Shown one piece after another: positions 1 to 8,424 of a stretch of 52,668 nucleotides of DNA (position 1 is the stretch's first letter; every line of letters begins with the position of its first letter). The stretch comes from Gammaproteobacteria bacterium (GTDB taxonomy: Bacteria > Pseudomonadota > Gammaproteobacteria > Pseudomonadales > Azotimanducaceae), in the NCBI GenBank assembly GCA_026707735.1, contig JAPOWH010000011.1, positions 1 to 52,668 on the forward strand, read 5' to 3'. The position numbers and the translations under genes were made by a program. The notes beneath the pieces were generated by a model. That model did not search any database. It worked only from the letters and a program-made list of their open reading frames with translations, and was not told the origin of the DNA.

Positions 1-457
1 CCTTGTTTCGCTTCGCTGTAACAGGTATTACTGGGCACCCTAGTTTCTCGCGAAGGTATTCGACGTTGATCCTAGTGTGGTTGCGACGAGCGACATCCAT
101 CATGGTAAGAACCACGACTACTGGTATGTCGAGCTCGCGCAGTTGCGTTGTCAAGAAAAGCCCGCGATCCAAGCTGGTGGCATCGACGACGTTTACAAAG
201 ACATCGGCTTGATGTTGCTGGATGAAATCGCGTACGATCCGTTCGTCCAAACCCGACTCTGCGTCAGGTGGTTCGAGGTCATAGAGACCAGGTAGGTCGA
301 TGACCTCTATACGTCTGTTTTGGTAGTTGAACCATCCCGATGTGCGCTCGACTGTAACGCCTGGCCAATTGCCGATTCGCTGGTGGCTCTTGGTTAGTGC
401 ATTGAAGAGTGTGGACTTGCCGCTATTGGGGTTGCCCACCAATGCAAGGGTTGTCAT
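1..457 (-). CDS. feoB: FeoB ferrous iron transporter, N-terminal G domain (partial)
   Basis: Reading the minus strand from an ATG at 457 gives about 152 residues that run off the left edge, so only the N-terminal GTPase domain is present. Visible motifs are G1 GNPNSGKST near residue 8, a GNWPGVTVER segment typical of FeoB switch I, and G3 DLPG. FeoB is the inner-membrane Fe(II) permease; its cytosolic G domain controls transport. The G4 position reads LTMMD where FeoB normally has NxxD, so the guanine-specifying Asn appears to be Thr. The ATG follows directly after the feoA stop codon, with no spacer, which suggests translational coupling. The membrane domain lies outside the window and cannot be judged. 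Confidence 0.95.
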   Translation of the reverse strand, partial: MTTLALVGNPNSGKSTLFNALTKSHQRIGNWPGVTVERTSGWFNYQNRRIEVIDLPGLYDLEPPDAESGLDERIVRDFIQQHQADVFVNVVDATSLDRGLFLTTQLRELDIPVVVVLTMMDVARRNHTRINVEYLREKLGCPVIPVTAKRNK

Positions 458-691
458 TTAGACGGCATTAGGCCTCACGGTAATGCAGTCAACTTCGGTT
501 CTTCGTAGACCGAGGCTGTAGCCTCTAAAAGTCACTTGGAGCGGGTCGCCTAAAGGCGCGACTCGTTGCACCTTGATGGTGGTCCCTGGAACGAGACCTA
601 AGCTCCGTAGCCGTTTGGTATGTGTGCTATCTTTGGTGTAGCCCAATATGGTTGCGGTTTGGCCAGAAACAAGTTCGTGAAGTGACTTCAT
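458..691 (-). CDS. feoA: FeoA, ferrous iron transport protein A
   Basis: A 77-residue protein of normal FeoA length, with the SH3-like pattern of the family: an N-terminal LxEL-type start, the RLRSLGLVPGTTIKV segment around residues 27-41, and a closing GYSLGLRRTEVD region. FeoA is a small cytosolic partner of FeoB. It is the first gene of the feoAB operon; its TAA at 460-458 abuts the feoB ATG at 457. A strong promoter with a Fur-like palindrome lies just upstream (712-761), so iron-responsive repression is likely. Confidence 0.95.
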   Translation of the reverse strand: MKSLHELVSGQTATILGYTKDSTHTKRLRSLGLVPGTTIKVQRVAPLGDPLQVTFRGYSLGLRRTEVDCITVRPNAV

Positions 692-711
692 CGTGCAATT
701 GAGAATCGTAG

Positions 712-761
712 TAAGAACTATTCTTATTTAGATTGTAAACTACAGGCGAGTTCAATGTCAA
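712..761 (-). promoter_or_regulatory. feoAB promoter with Fur-like operator
   Basis: On the minus strand a perfect -35 TTGACA (761-756) and a -10 TACAAT (737-732) are separated by 18 bases. At 712-726, over the expected transcription start, lies the perfect inverted repeat TAAGAACTATTCTTA (6-base arms, 3-base centre). Its A/T-rich GAAT/ATTC character resembles Fur boxes. The position downstream of the -10 fits repression. Naming Fur is inference from the target genes and the general shape of the site. Confidence 0.7.
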
Positions 762-891
762 GTTCGATGCCATTCCAAATCTTCGAGCGGTTGGATTGTC
801 TACACGCAAACGGCTTCTCCTACTGTCGCAGCTTAGACTGCGCCGTAGTGATCTCGTGCTAAGCTGACAGAAATTTAGGACTGGTTCGAGA

Positions 892-1983
892 ATGAAAGTC
901 TGCGGTGCAATTGGCGTCGGTTCGTCTTTGGTTTGCCTCTTGACTGTCGCCAATTTTGTGATTGCTCAAGACACATTGACGGTCGTTGGATGGGGAGGAG
1001 CCGCGGCCAAGGCACAAGCCGAGGGCTACCACAAGTCATTCATCAGGGAAACAGGAATTGGCATAAAGTTCGAAGACTACACCGGGGGATTAGCTCAAAT
1101 TCGTTCGCAAGTTGACTCTGGCGCGGTTCACTGGGATGTCGTCGATGTAGAGAGTGCATCGCTCAGGGTTGGCTGCGACGAAGGAGTGTTCGAAGATCTC
1201 TCAGACATCGAACTGCCGCCTGCTCCGGATGCAACTCCAGCGTCAGAAGATTTCCTAGATGGGATGATCGGAGATTGCGGAATTGGAGCCTTTGTTTGGG
1301 CTACAGTGCTTGTCTACAACGCTAATGACTTCGACGACGACGTTCCCAGCACGATCGCAGACATGTTCGATCTTGCGAAGTTTCCTGGACGGAGAGGAAT
1401 GAGGCGTAGTCCAGCAGTTAACCTCGAGTGGGCTCTTATTGCGGACGGCGTAAGTACCGATCGGGTCTACAAGGTCCTTTCTACGGAAGAAGGATTGGAG
1501 AGAGCGTTCCGGAAACTCGACACGATCAAGGACCATGTAGTCTGGTGGGAGGCTGGGGCTCAGCCGTCACAATTGCTTGCAGACCAAGAAGTGGTTATGA
1601 CTTCTGCTTGGAATGGAAGGATTTTCTACGCGCAAGTAATGGAAAACCAGTCATTTGAGATCATTTGGAATGGGCACATCCGAGACTACGATGCATTTGC
1701 AATAGTCGCCGGATCACCCAACCTCGAAATCGCAAAGAGATTCATTGCACACGCGACCAGCACTCGAGGAATGGTTGGTTTTGCGAGCTATATTCCGTAT
1801 GCGCCCGTAAGAAAATCGGGGTTGGAACTAGTGGGAAAACATGCAACCAAGTCTGTCGACATGCTTCCACATCTGCCAACTGCACCTGCAAACAGTGAGA
1901 CTTTTTTGTGGAATGACGTGGAGTGGTGGAGCGAGCGCGAAGACGAACTCACTGAACGATTCAATGCATGGCTAGCACGTTAG
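892..1983 (+). CDS. ABC-type polyamine-like substrate-binding protein
   Basis: 363 residues with an N-terminal signal peptide (hydrophobic stretch to about residue 25, ending near FVIAQD). The mature start TLTVVGWGGAAAKAQAEGYH and later blocks such as WDVVDVE and AWNGRIFYAQ match periplasmic binding proteins of the spermidine/putrescine class (PotD-like, family 1 solute-binding). It should capture a small solute in the periplasm and deliver it to a membrane ABC transporter. No permease or ATPase gene lies within the window, so it is an orphan here. It is transcribed away from feoA. The exact ligand cannot be told from sequence alone. Confidence 0.85.
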   Translation: MKVCGAIGVGSSLVCLLTVANFVIAQDTLTVVGWGGAAAKAQAEGYHKSFIRETGIGIKFEDYTGGLAQIRSQVDSGAVHWDVVDVESASLRVGCDEGVFEDLSDIELPPAPDATPASEDFLDGMIGDCGIGAFVWATVLVYNANDFDDDVPSTIADMFDLAKFPGRRGMRRSPAVNLEWALIADGVSTDRVYKVLSTEEGLERAFRKLDTIKDHVVWWEAGAQPSQLLADQEVVMTSAWNGRIFYAQVMENQSFEIIWNGHIRDYDAFAIVAGSPNLEIAKRFIAHATSTRGMVGFASYIPYAPVRKSGLELVGKHATKSVDMLPHLPTAPANSETFLWNDVEWWSEREDELTERFNAWLAR

Positions 1984-2139
1984 TTTCAAACTTCTCTACG
2001 CTTGTTGAGCCACCTGTTGGCACATGTAGGGGGGCAAGAGTTTCCCATAGACGCCTGTCGAACTTACCATACTATTGAAGTGCGGATGCGCTAGTCTTGG
2101 CCAAGCCAAATTTAGGTGTCTTCAGAAAACAGCCGGCAA

Positions 2140-3378
2140 TTAGAACGAGAAAGTTGAGTCGTCAGGATTCTCCAATGAGTCCTTAAGTGTAGCCAAGAAC
2201 TCGGCTGCAGGCGCGCCGTCTAGTACGCGATGGTCCCAAGTCAATGACAGATTCATTTGCTTTTCCTTGACTGGGCGTTCGGCCTCCCATCGGACTCCGT
2301 CGCGGATACCTCCGACACCCAAAATGCCCGATTGTGGCGGATTGATGATTGGTGTGAAAGAGTCAACTCCGTACATGCCAAGGGAGGAAATGGTGAATGT
2401 TCCACCCTCCACGTCTCCAAGTGTTAGCTTGCCGTCTCGAGCACGGTCCGCCAGGTCAGCAGACTCCCTTGAAATTTCGATGAGGTCTTTTGAATTCACA
2501 TCTTGGATTACGGGAACTATTAAGCCCTCAGGCAAAGCGACCGCAATACCCATGTTTACCTGCTCGTGCATCTGCAGGTGATCGTCGTGCAGGAAGGCAT
2601 TTAGAGAGGGATGGACAATAAGGGCATTGGCAGTGGCGACGATGATCAAATCGGTGAACGCAACGCGAACGTCGTCAGCAGCCCATTCTTCGTTCAATCT
2701 GGACCGGAGTGCGATGCAGTTGTCCATTGCGACCTGCATGTTCATCGTTAGCTGAGCCGATCCCCGCAAGCTGTCCGTCATTCGCCGGGCGATAACTTTT
2801 CGTAGCCCAGTCATGGGTACCAAGCCGTCGTCACTTGGCTGTGCGTCAGCGGTATCCACAGACTCCACATCTTCAAGGGTAATGCGTCCTCGTGGGCCCG
2901 TGCCGGTTAGGGAAGCAAGATCGATGCCTCTTTCTTTTGCCAAACGCCTTGCGGCTGGAGAGGATGCAACACGACGCGAATTGGACCCGGAATCTTGTCG
3001 CGATGCTTGAGTCGCGCTGTGTGCCCTATTGTCAGATTCTGCTGGCATTGCAGATGAGGCATTCTCCTGATCAAAGTCCGTGTTGTCCACTTCGATATTT
3101 GGATTTGGTTGGCCGGAGGGCAACTCGTCAGGAATGGATTCCTCCTGAGCGTAAATCCAGCCAATGACATCTCCAGGGTGCATAGTCGTACCTGATGGAA
3201 CAATGTGCTTGACTGTTCCGCTCGACTCTGCGTCGACATCCATATTGACCTTTTCGGTTTCAAGTCGATAGAGTTGAGCCCCTTCCTCTACAAGATCGCC
3301 ATCGCGAACATACCACTCGTCAACCGTGCCTTCAGTCATGGTCATGCCGACCTTAACCAAGTAGATTTCCTTAGGCAC
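2140..3378 (-). CDS. acoC: Dihydrolipoamide acyltransferase (E2) of an acetoin/2-oxoacid dehydrogenase complex
   Basis: 412 residues with classic E2 architecture. A lipoyl domain occupies residues 1-78 with the lipoyl lysine K43 in ETEKVNMD. A long Gln/Ser/Asn-rich linker is followed by a peripheral-subunit-binding domain (about 137-171, ending GTGPRGRITLEDV) and a catalytic domain ending in DHRVLDG (His383). It transfers the acyl group from E1 to CoA. It is the last gene of acoA-acoB-acoX-acoC, and its start overlaps the end of acoX by 8 bases. No dihydrolipoamide dehydrogenase (E3) gene is present here, so E3 must be shared. The substrate (acetoin or a branched or short 2-oxoacid) is uncertain; the linked acoX favours the acetoin type. 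Confidence 0.9.
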   Translation of the reverse strand: MPKEIYLVKVGMTMTEGTVDEWYVRDGDLVEEGAQLYRLETEKVNMDVDAESSGTVKHIVPSGTTMHPGDVIGWIYAQEESIPDELPSGQPNPNIEVDNTDFDQENASSAMPAESDNRAHSATQASRQDSGSNSRRVASSPAARRLAKERGIDLASLTGTGPRGRITLEDVESVDTADAQPSDDGLVPMTGLRKVIARRMTDSLRGSAQLTMNMQVAMDNCIALRSRLNEEWAADDVRVAFTDLIIVATANALIVHPSLNAFLHDDHLQMHEQVNMGIAVALPEGLIVPVIQDVNSKDLIEISRESADLADRARDGKLTLGDVEGGTFTISSLGMYGVDSFTPIINPPQSGILGVGGIRDGVRWEAERPVKEKQMNLSLTWDHRVLDGAPAAEFLATLKDSLENPDDSTFSF

Positions 3379-4372
3379 TCGAAACTTCCCTAGATCGTCC
3401 GATTGTTAACAATCCCAACCGAGACGCTTCTCTCAATGTAGCGCTTACGTCGAACAGTCGGGGACCGTCTTGCTTAACAACGCAATTGACTGTTTGGTCT
3501 TTCGCCAAGTACTCTTCTCTTTCGCCGTCAAAAGCCACGACCATTGGACCGGAAAACGATTTGCACTGGTTAAATCGGAGTTCTTCACAGCTAACAATTC
3601 TGACATCGCGAACGAGACCGGGCGCAATTGCTGTCCTCACAGTTCGCGAAGTTTCATTTTCGACATTGAATGTCAATGCGGCACCGCGTTTCTCATCGGC
3701 TCTAACTTGCATACACGCTCCGGCAACACCAACCATGCCGATTTTCGCGGCATCCGCTTGAGTCACCACAGCAAAGGCGTACTGCTCTGGGTCGACTATA
3801 GCTCTCGCGCCAGTAAATTTGTCGTGAGTTCCGACTACGTCAACAAGCGCGAGACTGTCGTTGCGATTGTCGTCGAAAGAGACGTGGACCACTTTGCTTT
3901 TGACAGAAATCGCCTGTTCATCCAAGTGCTTCCTGGCTATATGACCAGCGGCAATTCCCGCGGATGTCGCTTCGGTCATGCTTGCCCACGCGTTGTTGGT
4001 TCCGGTACTCAAGGCGATTAGAGGAATATCTCGCCAGCCTTTGGTTATGGCACGATTCGTGCCGTCGCCACCAAGCGAAACCACAAGATCCACTCCGCGT
4101 AGCTTGTCTGCTGCGCATTCAGAATCCGTCGACAAACCCTCCGACTGCACGTCAAGTTCTTGACCTTGTATTCCCAGTGACCTCAATGCGGAACGCACTA
4201 TGCCACCGGAGTCGTCAAGATAGTGAATATCGGGACAACAACTTGAACACAATGCTGCCAAGAAGCGACGTACAACCGCAACCTTCTCCTCTGTGCTGCT
4301 GACCGAAGCCCCAGCTGTCAATCGACGAATATCCTTTCCCGCATTGGGATTGGCGATGATCCCAATTTGCAA
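3371..4372 (-). CDS. acoX: AcoX-like protein, ATP-NAD kinase fold
   Basis: 333 residues starting at TTG 4372 with GAGG about 7 bases upstream, overlapping the acoB stop region. The signature SLGGDGTNRAIT at about 99-110 and the later ALSTGTNNAW are the GGDG and TxTxxN elements of the ATP-NAD/diacylglycerol kinase superfamily. AcoX sits in acetoin dehydrogenase operons (acoXABC of Cupriavidus) but its biochemical role is not established. Here it lies between E1-beta and E2, 9 bases after acoB and overlapping acoC, so all four products are probably co-translated. A true NAD kinase is less likely, given the context and the divergent C-terminus. Confidence 0.85.
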   Translation of the reverse strand: MQIGIIANPNAGKDIRRLTAGASVSSTEEKVAVVRRFLAALCSSCCPDIHYLDDSGGIVRSALRSLGIQGQELDVQSEGLSTDSECAADKLRGVDLVVSLGGDGTNRAITKGWRDIPLIALSTGTNNAWASMTEATSAGIAAGHIARKHLDEQAISVKSKVVHVSFDDNRNDSLALVDVVGTHDKFTGARAIVDPEQYAFAVVTQADAAKIGMVGVAGACMQVRADEKRGAALTFNVENETSRTVRTAIAPGLVRDVRIVSCEELRFNQCKSFSGPMVVAFDGEREEYLAKDQTVNCVVKQDGPRLFDVSATLREASRLGLLTIGRSREVSSA

Positions 4373-4381
4373 ACTCTGACC

Positions 4382-5380
4382 TCAACTAAACAATTCGCGT
4401 ACTTCGCTCGCAATTTTGATTGCGTTGGGAAGGTAGGCTTGTTCGAGCACCGGGCTAAATGGAACTGGAGAGAAGGGAGCGCCGACTCTCGTCACGGGAG
4501 CGTCTAGATAGTCAAAGGCGTGTTCCTGTATCTGGGAGGCGATTTCCCCTCCTAGTCCACCGAATCGCACAGCTTCGTGAACAACGACCGCTCTATTGGT
4601 CTTGCGGACCGACTCAAGAATCGATTCTGTATCGAGTGGTTGGAGTGAGCGGAGATCGATGACTTCAGCACTGATTTCTTCGCCTGCCAGCGTTTCGGCT
4701 GCTTTCTCAGCCTCTCCGACCATTCGACTATAGGTAACTACCGTTACGTCGGTGCCTTCCCGGACGACATTTGCACTCCCAATTGGAACCTCATAGGGCT
4801 CTTCGGGCACTGGTCCTCTATTGCGGAGTGACAGTTTGTTCATCACAACAAATACCGGATTATTGTCGCGAGCCGCCGAGATTATTAGCCCCTTGGTGTC
4901 GTAGGGAGTTGAAGGCGCCACGACTTTGAGTCCTGGCAAGTGGCAAATCCAAGCTTCCAGACTCTGGGAGTGTTGTGCGGCCATGTTTATTCCGCCTCCG
5001 GACATGGTCAAGACCGTAATGGGAAGCGTTGCCGAACCTCCGAACATGTATCTCATCTTTGCCATCTGATTGGCAATTTCGTCCATGCACTCACCCATGA
5101 AATCCATGAACATGATGTCGATGATCGGGCGCAATCCGGTTGCTGCCGCTCCAACGCCCAATCCCACGATGCCTTCCTCAGAAATGGGCGTGTCCACAAT
5201 CCTGCGATCTCCGAATTCGTCGAGCAGGCCGCGAAACGAACCGAAGACGCCGCCAGCGCCAGCTACGTCTTCGCCAGCTACAAACGCTTCGTCTTGTTCA
5301 ATGAGAATAGATCGGACCGCTTCGGATACGGCACCAATGTATGTCGTTTCCCGACCTGGCGTATCGGTTTGGGCCTTCAC
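4382..5380 (-). CDS. acoB: Dehydrogenase E1 component, beta subunit
   Basis: 332 residues, the usual length for E1-beta of acetoin and 2-oxoacid dehydrogenases. It shows the transketolase pyrimidine-binding part (EAFVAGEDVA, DTPISEEGIVGLGVGAA), the GGGINMAAQHSQSLEAW segment, and a C-terminal transketolase domain with EVIDLRSLQPLD. With AcoA it forms the thiamine-diphosphate alpha2beta2 decarboxylase. The chosen start is GTG at 5380; no strong ribosome-binding site is visible, but the next in-frame start would cut into the conserved domain. It follows acoA by 30 bases and precedes acoX by 9. Confidence 0.92.
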   Translation of the reverse strand: MKAQTDTPGRETTYIGAVSEAVRSILIEQDEAFVAGEDVAGAGGVFGSFRGLLDEFGDRRIVDTPISEEGIVGLGVGAAATGLRPIIDIMFMDFMGECMDEIANQMAKMRYMFGGSATLPITVLTMSGGGINMAAQHSQSLEAWICHLPGLKVVAPSTPYDTKGLIISAARDNNPVFVVMNKLSLRNRGPVPEEPYEVPIGSANVVREGTDVTVVTYSRMVGEAEKAAETLAGEEISAEVIDLRSLQPLDTESILESVRKTNRAVVVHEAVRFGGLGGEIASQIQEHAFDYLDAPVTRVGAPFSPVPFSPVLEQAYLPNAIKIASEVRELFS

Positions 5381-5410
5381 GACAACGGAGGGGTGTGAAG
5401 TAGAGTAGAG

Positions 5411-6376
5411 CTACGCATATACGTCCTCAAGAAGCGTGGCGGGATCCGGCATTGGACTTGATTCAGCGAATTCGATTCCCCGTTGAACTGCACTCAGGAT
5501 CTCTTCATGTATAGCTTTTGCTTGATCCGCACTCAATACCCCCAGTTCTTGCAGTCTTGCTTCAAACATATGGATTGGGTCGCGCTTTTGCCATTCCGCA
5601 AGCTCTTCGTCGGTGCGATATGCCAATCCCATGCCACGGACGCCGACGTGGTCGAAGAATCTATAGGTCTTGCATTCAAGTAGCGTGGGACCGGACCCAC
5701 TCTTTGCTCGAGCGATCGCAGCGTGAACCGACTCATAGACAGCAATGGCATCCATGCCGTCGACGACCACGCCGGGCATGCCGTAGCCGCTTGCTCGATC
5801 AGCGACATCCAAAATCGCCTGATGAGACTCTTGCGGAGTGTATTCTCCGTAGCCGTTGTTCTCGCATACGAAGAGCAGGGGAAGTTTGTAGAGAGAGGCC
5901 ATGTTTGCCGCCTCATGAAACGATCCTTCATTGCTCGCCCCGTCCCCAAAGAATGTGACGGTGACGTTGTCCGATTCGCGATACTTTAATGTGAAAGCTG
6001 CGCCAACGGCAATCGGTGGGCCAGCACCCACAATGCCGTTTGCTCCCAACATGCCGAGATCCATGTTGGATATGTGCATGCTTCCACCCTTGCCCTTGCA
6101 GTAGCCAGTGGCACGACCATAGAGTTCGGCGAACATAGGACCAAATTCCCCGCCCTTTGCAATGAGATGTCCATGGCCTCGATGGGTGCTGGTGATCCAG
6201 TCCTGATTGGAGAGTTGGGACATTACTCCAGCCGCAATTGCCTCTTGCCCAACGTAGAGGTGAAGCGCACCGGGAATCTTGCCAGCTTCAGCGAGCTTTC
6301 CAGCTTCGGTCTCAAACGTCCGGATTCGCACCATACGGCGGTGAATGTCGAGCAATGTGGAATCACTCAAGTCCAT
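5411..6376 (-). CDS. acoA: Dehydrogenase E1 component, alpha subunit
   Basis: The frame is open to 6724, but the start is set at ATG 6376: GGAGG lies 4-9 bases upstream and the family homology begins there (MDLSDSTLLDIHRRM). The product is 321 residues, the normal AcoA length. The thiamine-diphosphate motif runs from GDGASNEGSFHEA to ENNGYG. It also shows YVGQEAIAAGV and STHRGHGHLIAKG, typical of E1-alpha. It decarboxylates the substrate and passes the acyl unit to lipoyl-E2 (acoC). First gene of the four-gene operon, divergent from the amidohydrolase at 6530. The upstream extension lacks any conserved sequence. Confidence 0.93.
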   Translation of the reverse strand: MDLSDSTLLDIHRRMVRIRTFETEAGKLAEAGKIPGALHLYVGQEAIAAGVMSQLSNQDWITSTHRGHGHLIAKGGEFGPMFAELYGRATGYCKGKGGSMHISNMDLGMLGANGIVGAGPPIAVGAAFTLKYRESDNVTVTFFGDGASNEGSFHEAANMASLYKLPLLFVCENNGYGEYTPQESHQAILDVADRASGYGMPGVVVDGMDAIAVYESVHAAIARAKSGSGPTLLECKTYRFFDHVGVRGMGLAYRTDEELAEWQKRDPIHMFEARLQELGVLSADQAKAIHEEILSAVQRGIEFAESSPMPDPATLLEDVYA

Positions 6377-6484
6377 TGATCCTCCATAGAGGCTGCGAGC
6401 CTCTTCTGCGTGCGCGTGCGTCTTGATTCGGATTTTAGCGACATAAGGGTTTGTAGGATTTTGGTATTGGTGATGTGCCTTTGT

Positions 6485-6512
6485 TTGCCATGGCACAGAC
6501 AATATCAATAAT
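6485..6512 (+). promoter_or_regulatory. Candidate promoter of the amidohydrolase gene
   Basis: TTGCCA (6485-6490) and AATAAT (6507-6512), each five of six to consensus, are spaced by 16 bases. They would give a short leader of about 11 bases before the ATG at 6530. The assignment rests on hexamer match only. Confidence 0.4.
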
Positions 6513-6529
6513 AGACTTGATCGAGGAAC

Positions 6530-7975
6530 ATGAGCGTTGGAATGCAAGCTGCCAAGTTGAGAGAGAGTCTGGGTCACCCAGTGATTGATGCTGACGGGCA
6601 TTGGTTGGAGTATGGTCCAGTGGTTGTTGAGGCGATGCGCAAGATTGGAGGACCTACAGCGACCCAGGCTGTAACCACTAATGGTGGTCGAGTAGGGCGT
6701 AGTTTGCGCATGACACCTGAACAACGCCGACGCGAAAATGTTGCGCAGGAGGCATTCTGGGGCGCACCAACGAAAAACACTCGCGACCGAGCGACCGCCA
6801 TGATGCCCAGGTTGCTATACGAGCGATTGGATGAGTTTGGCATCGACTTCGCGATCTTGTATCCCACTATGGGATTGGGTTTGCCGAGGGTCAATGATCG
6901 GGAGTCGCGTATCGCCGCTTGCAGCGCATTTAATACCTATTGCGCTGAGCTGTTCGATCCCCTTAGAGATCGCGTCACGCCAGCTGCGGTTATACCGATG
7001 CACGAGCCTGAAGAGGCCATTGCAGAACTCGAGCATGCAGTAGGAGAACTAGGTTACAAAGTCGTAATGCTCAATAGCATGATCGATCGGCCAGTGCCTG
7101 CTATTGAGGAGTCAAACCCATCTGCAGCTGGATTGGTACGGTGGTTTGACATGTTTGGCATTGATAGCGCTCACGACTACGACATTGTCTGGGAAAAATG
7201 CAGGGAGCTGGGGGTGTCGCCAACATTTCACCGTGGTTCCCGCGGAAGAGCGTTCAGAATGTCCGTTTCAAACTTCTGCTACAACCATATTGGTCACTTT
7301 GCGGCCGCATCTGAGGCTGTGTGCAAAGCGCTGTTCTTAGGAGGAGTCACACGACGTTTTCCCGATCTCAACTTTGCATTTCTCGAAGGCGGAGTCGGCT
7401 TTGCCTGCTTGTTATACGCGGACCTAATCAATCACTGGGAGATAAGAAATCGGGATGCGTTGTCCTTCACAGACCCAGGCAATCTTGACTTGGAGGTATT
7501 GGATGAACTTGTAGAGAAGTATGGCGGCACGGAGATGGTCGATGCAGTCAAAGAGCGTCGCAGCATAAGCACACGAAATGATGCCAACACCATTGGAGGG
7601 ATTGAGGAATTGGACGATTACTCGCGCTGCGAGATCGCGACAAAGCGAGATTTCCTAGACCTGTTTGTCGAGCGGTTCTATTTTGGCTGCGAAGCGGATG
7701 ACTCCTCGAATGCTTGGGCGTTCAATCGCAGGTTCAATCCACTGGGTGCACAGATCAAGGCATTGTTCGGTTCTGATATCGGCCACTTTGATGTGCAAGA
7801 TATGGCAGGCGTATTGCCAGAAGCCTACGAGCTAGTTGAAGAGGAAAAAATCACAGACCGAGACTTTAGAAGGTTTGTGTTCGAGAATCCAGTGAAATTC
7901 TGGGGAGAAACCAACAGCAACTTCTTCGAAGGCACTCGAGTCGCTGATCAGGCTAGTGTTCTCTTGTCGAACTGA
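6530..7975 (+). CDS. Amidohydrolase family (amidohydrolase 2) metal-dependent hydrolase or decarboxylase
   Basis: 481 residues. The N-terminal VIDADGHW motif (about 19-26) is the metal-binding strand of the amidohydrolase-2 family. It also has TFHRGSRGRAF, the helix-strand FPDLNFAFLEGGVGF, and a C-terminal metal-ligand segment FGSDIGHFD. These are found in the ACMSD/gamma-resorcylate-decarboxylase-like branch, which hydrolyses or decarboxylates aromatic and related acids. GAGGA lies just before the ATG. It is divergent from acoA with 153 bases between the starts, so both may share a regulatory region. The substrate is unknown; several related proteins are of unknown function. Confidence 0.85.
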   Translation: MSVGMQAAKLRESLGHPVIDADGHWLEYGPVVVEAMRKIGGPTATQAVTTNGGRVGRSLRMTPEQRRRENVAQEAFWGAPTKNTRDRATAMMPRLLYERLDEFGIDFAILYPTMGLGLPRVNDRESRIAACSAFNTYCAELFDPLRDRVTPAAVIPMHEPEEAIAELEHAVGELGYKVVMLNSMIDRPVPAIEESNPSAAGLVRWFDMFGIDSAHDYDIVWEKCRELGVSPTFHRGSRGRAFRMSVSNFCYNHIGHFAAASEAVCKALFLGGVTRRFPDLNFAFLEGGVGFACLLYADLINHWEIRNRDALSFTDPGNLDLEVLDELVEKYGGTEMVDAVKERRSISTRNDANTIGGIEELDDYSRCEIATKRDFLDLFVERFYFGCEADDSSNAWAFNRRFNPLGAQIKALFGSDIGHFDVQDMAGVLPEAYELVEEEKITDRDFRRFVFENPVKFWGETNSNFFEGTRVADQASVLLSN

Positions 7976-8424
7976 ACCAACCGAACATACCTCTGGAGCT
8001 ATCACCGTACTCAAAAATCCAACTTGAGCTAGTAGAAAAAGAAATGAAGTAGTCTCCAAAGATCATCTGTGGAGGCGGGAAGCGAGGTTGTCAATTCGAG
8101 CAAGAGTGACACGAAGAGTTGGCCCGAATTCGCTAGCGAGAAGGCTCTGTTTGTACTGGTCGCAACACGGTAGGACTTGCGTTCTGAAAAGCTGCAATGA
8201 ATCCGTCAATGCACAAGCTATACGTTCCAGTAGTCCCTTATGGTGAACACGTCTACGCAGCCACTCACAATGTGGTCTGTCGCTATCTACTCTACGGATC
8301 GTCGTAACCCACGAGAAACCCTAAGATCCACGAAACCGACCATTTCACGCGCACTCGATCGTCACCAGGAACGTCCAGTAACATCGTGAGCGCAAACGCG
8401 TGATTGCATGTGCTTGAGTAACGA
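7976..8424 (+). other. Intergenic stretch without a recognised gene
   Basis: This 449-base stretch separates the amidohydrolase from the methyltransferase gene. Short frames on the minus strand have no recognisable protein similarity and no good ribosome-binding site. I see no tRNA, no strong terminator hairpin and no repeat. It probably holds the methyltransferase promoter, but no clear -35/-10 pair stands out. Confidence 0.5.

Noticed and set aside
2097-2106. Palindrome CTTGGCCAAG between the SBP gene and acoC
   Set aside because: Too short and without a T-tract; chance is sufficient.
6377-6724. Open frame extending acoA upstream by 116 codons
   Set aside because: No conserved sequence; a good ribosome-binding site and family homology both place the start at 6376.
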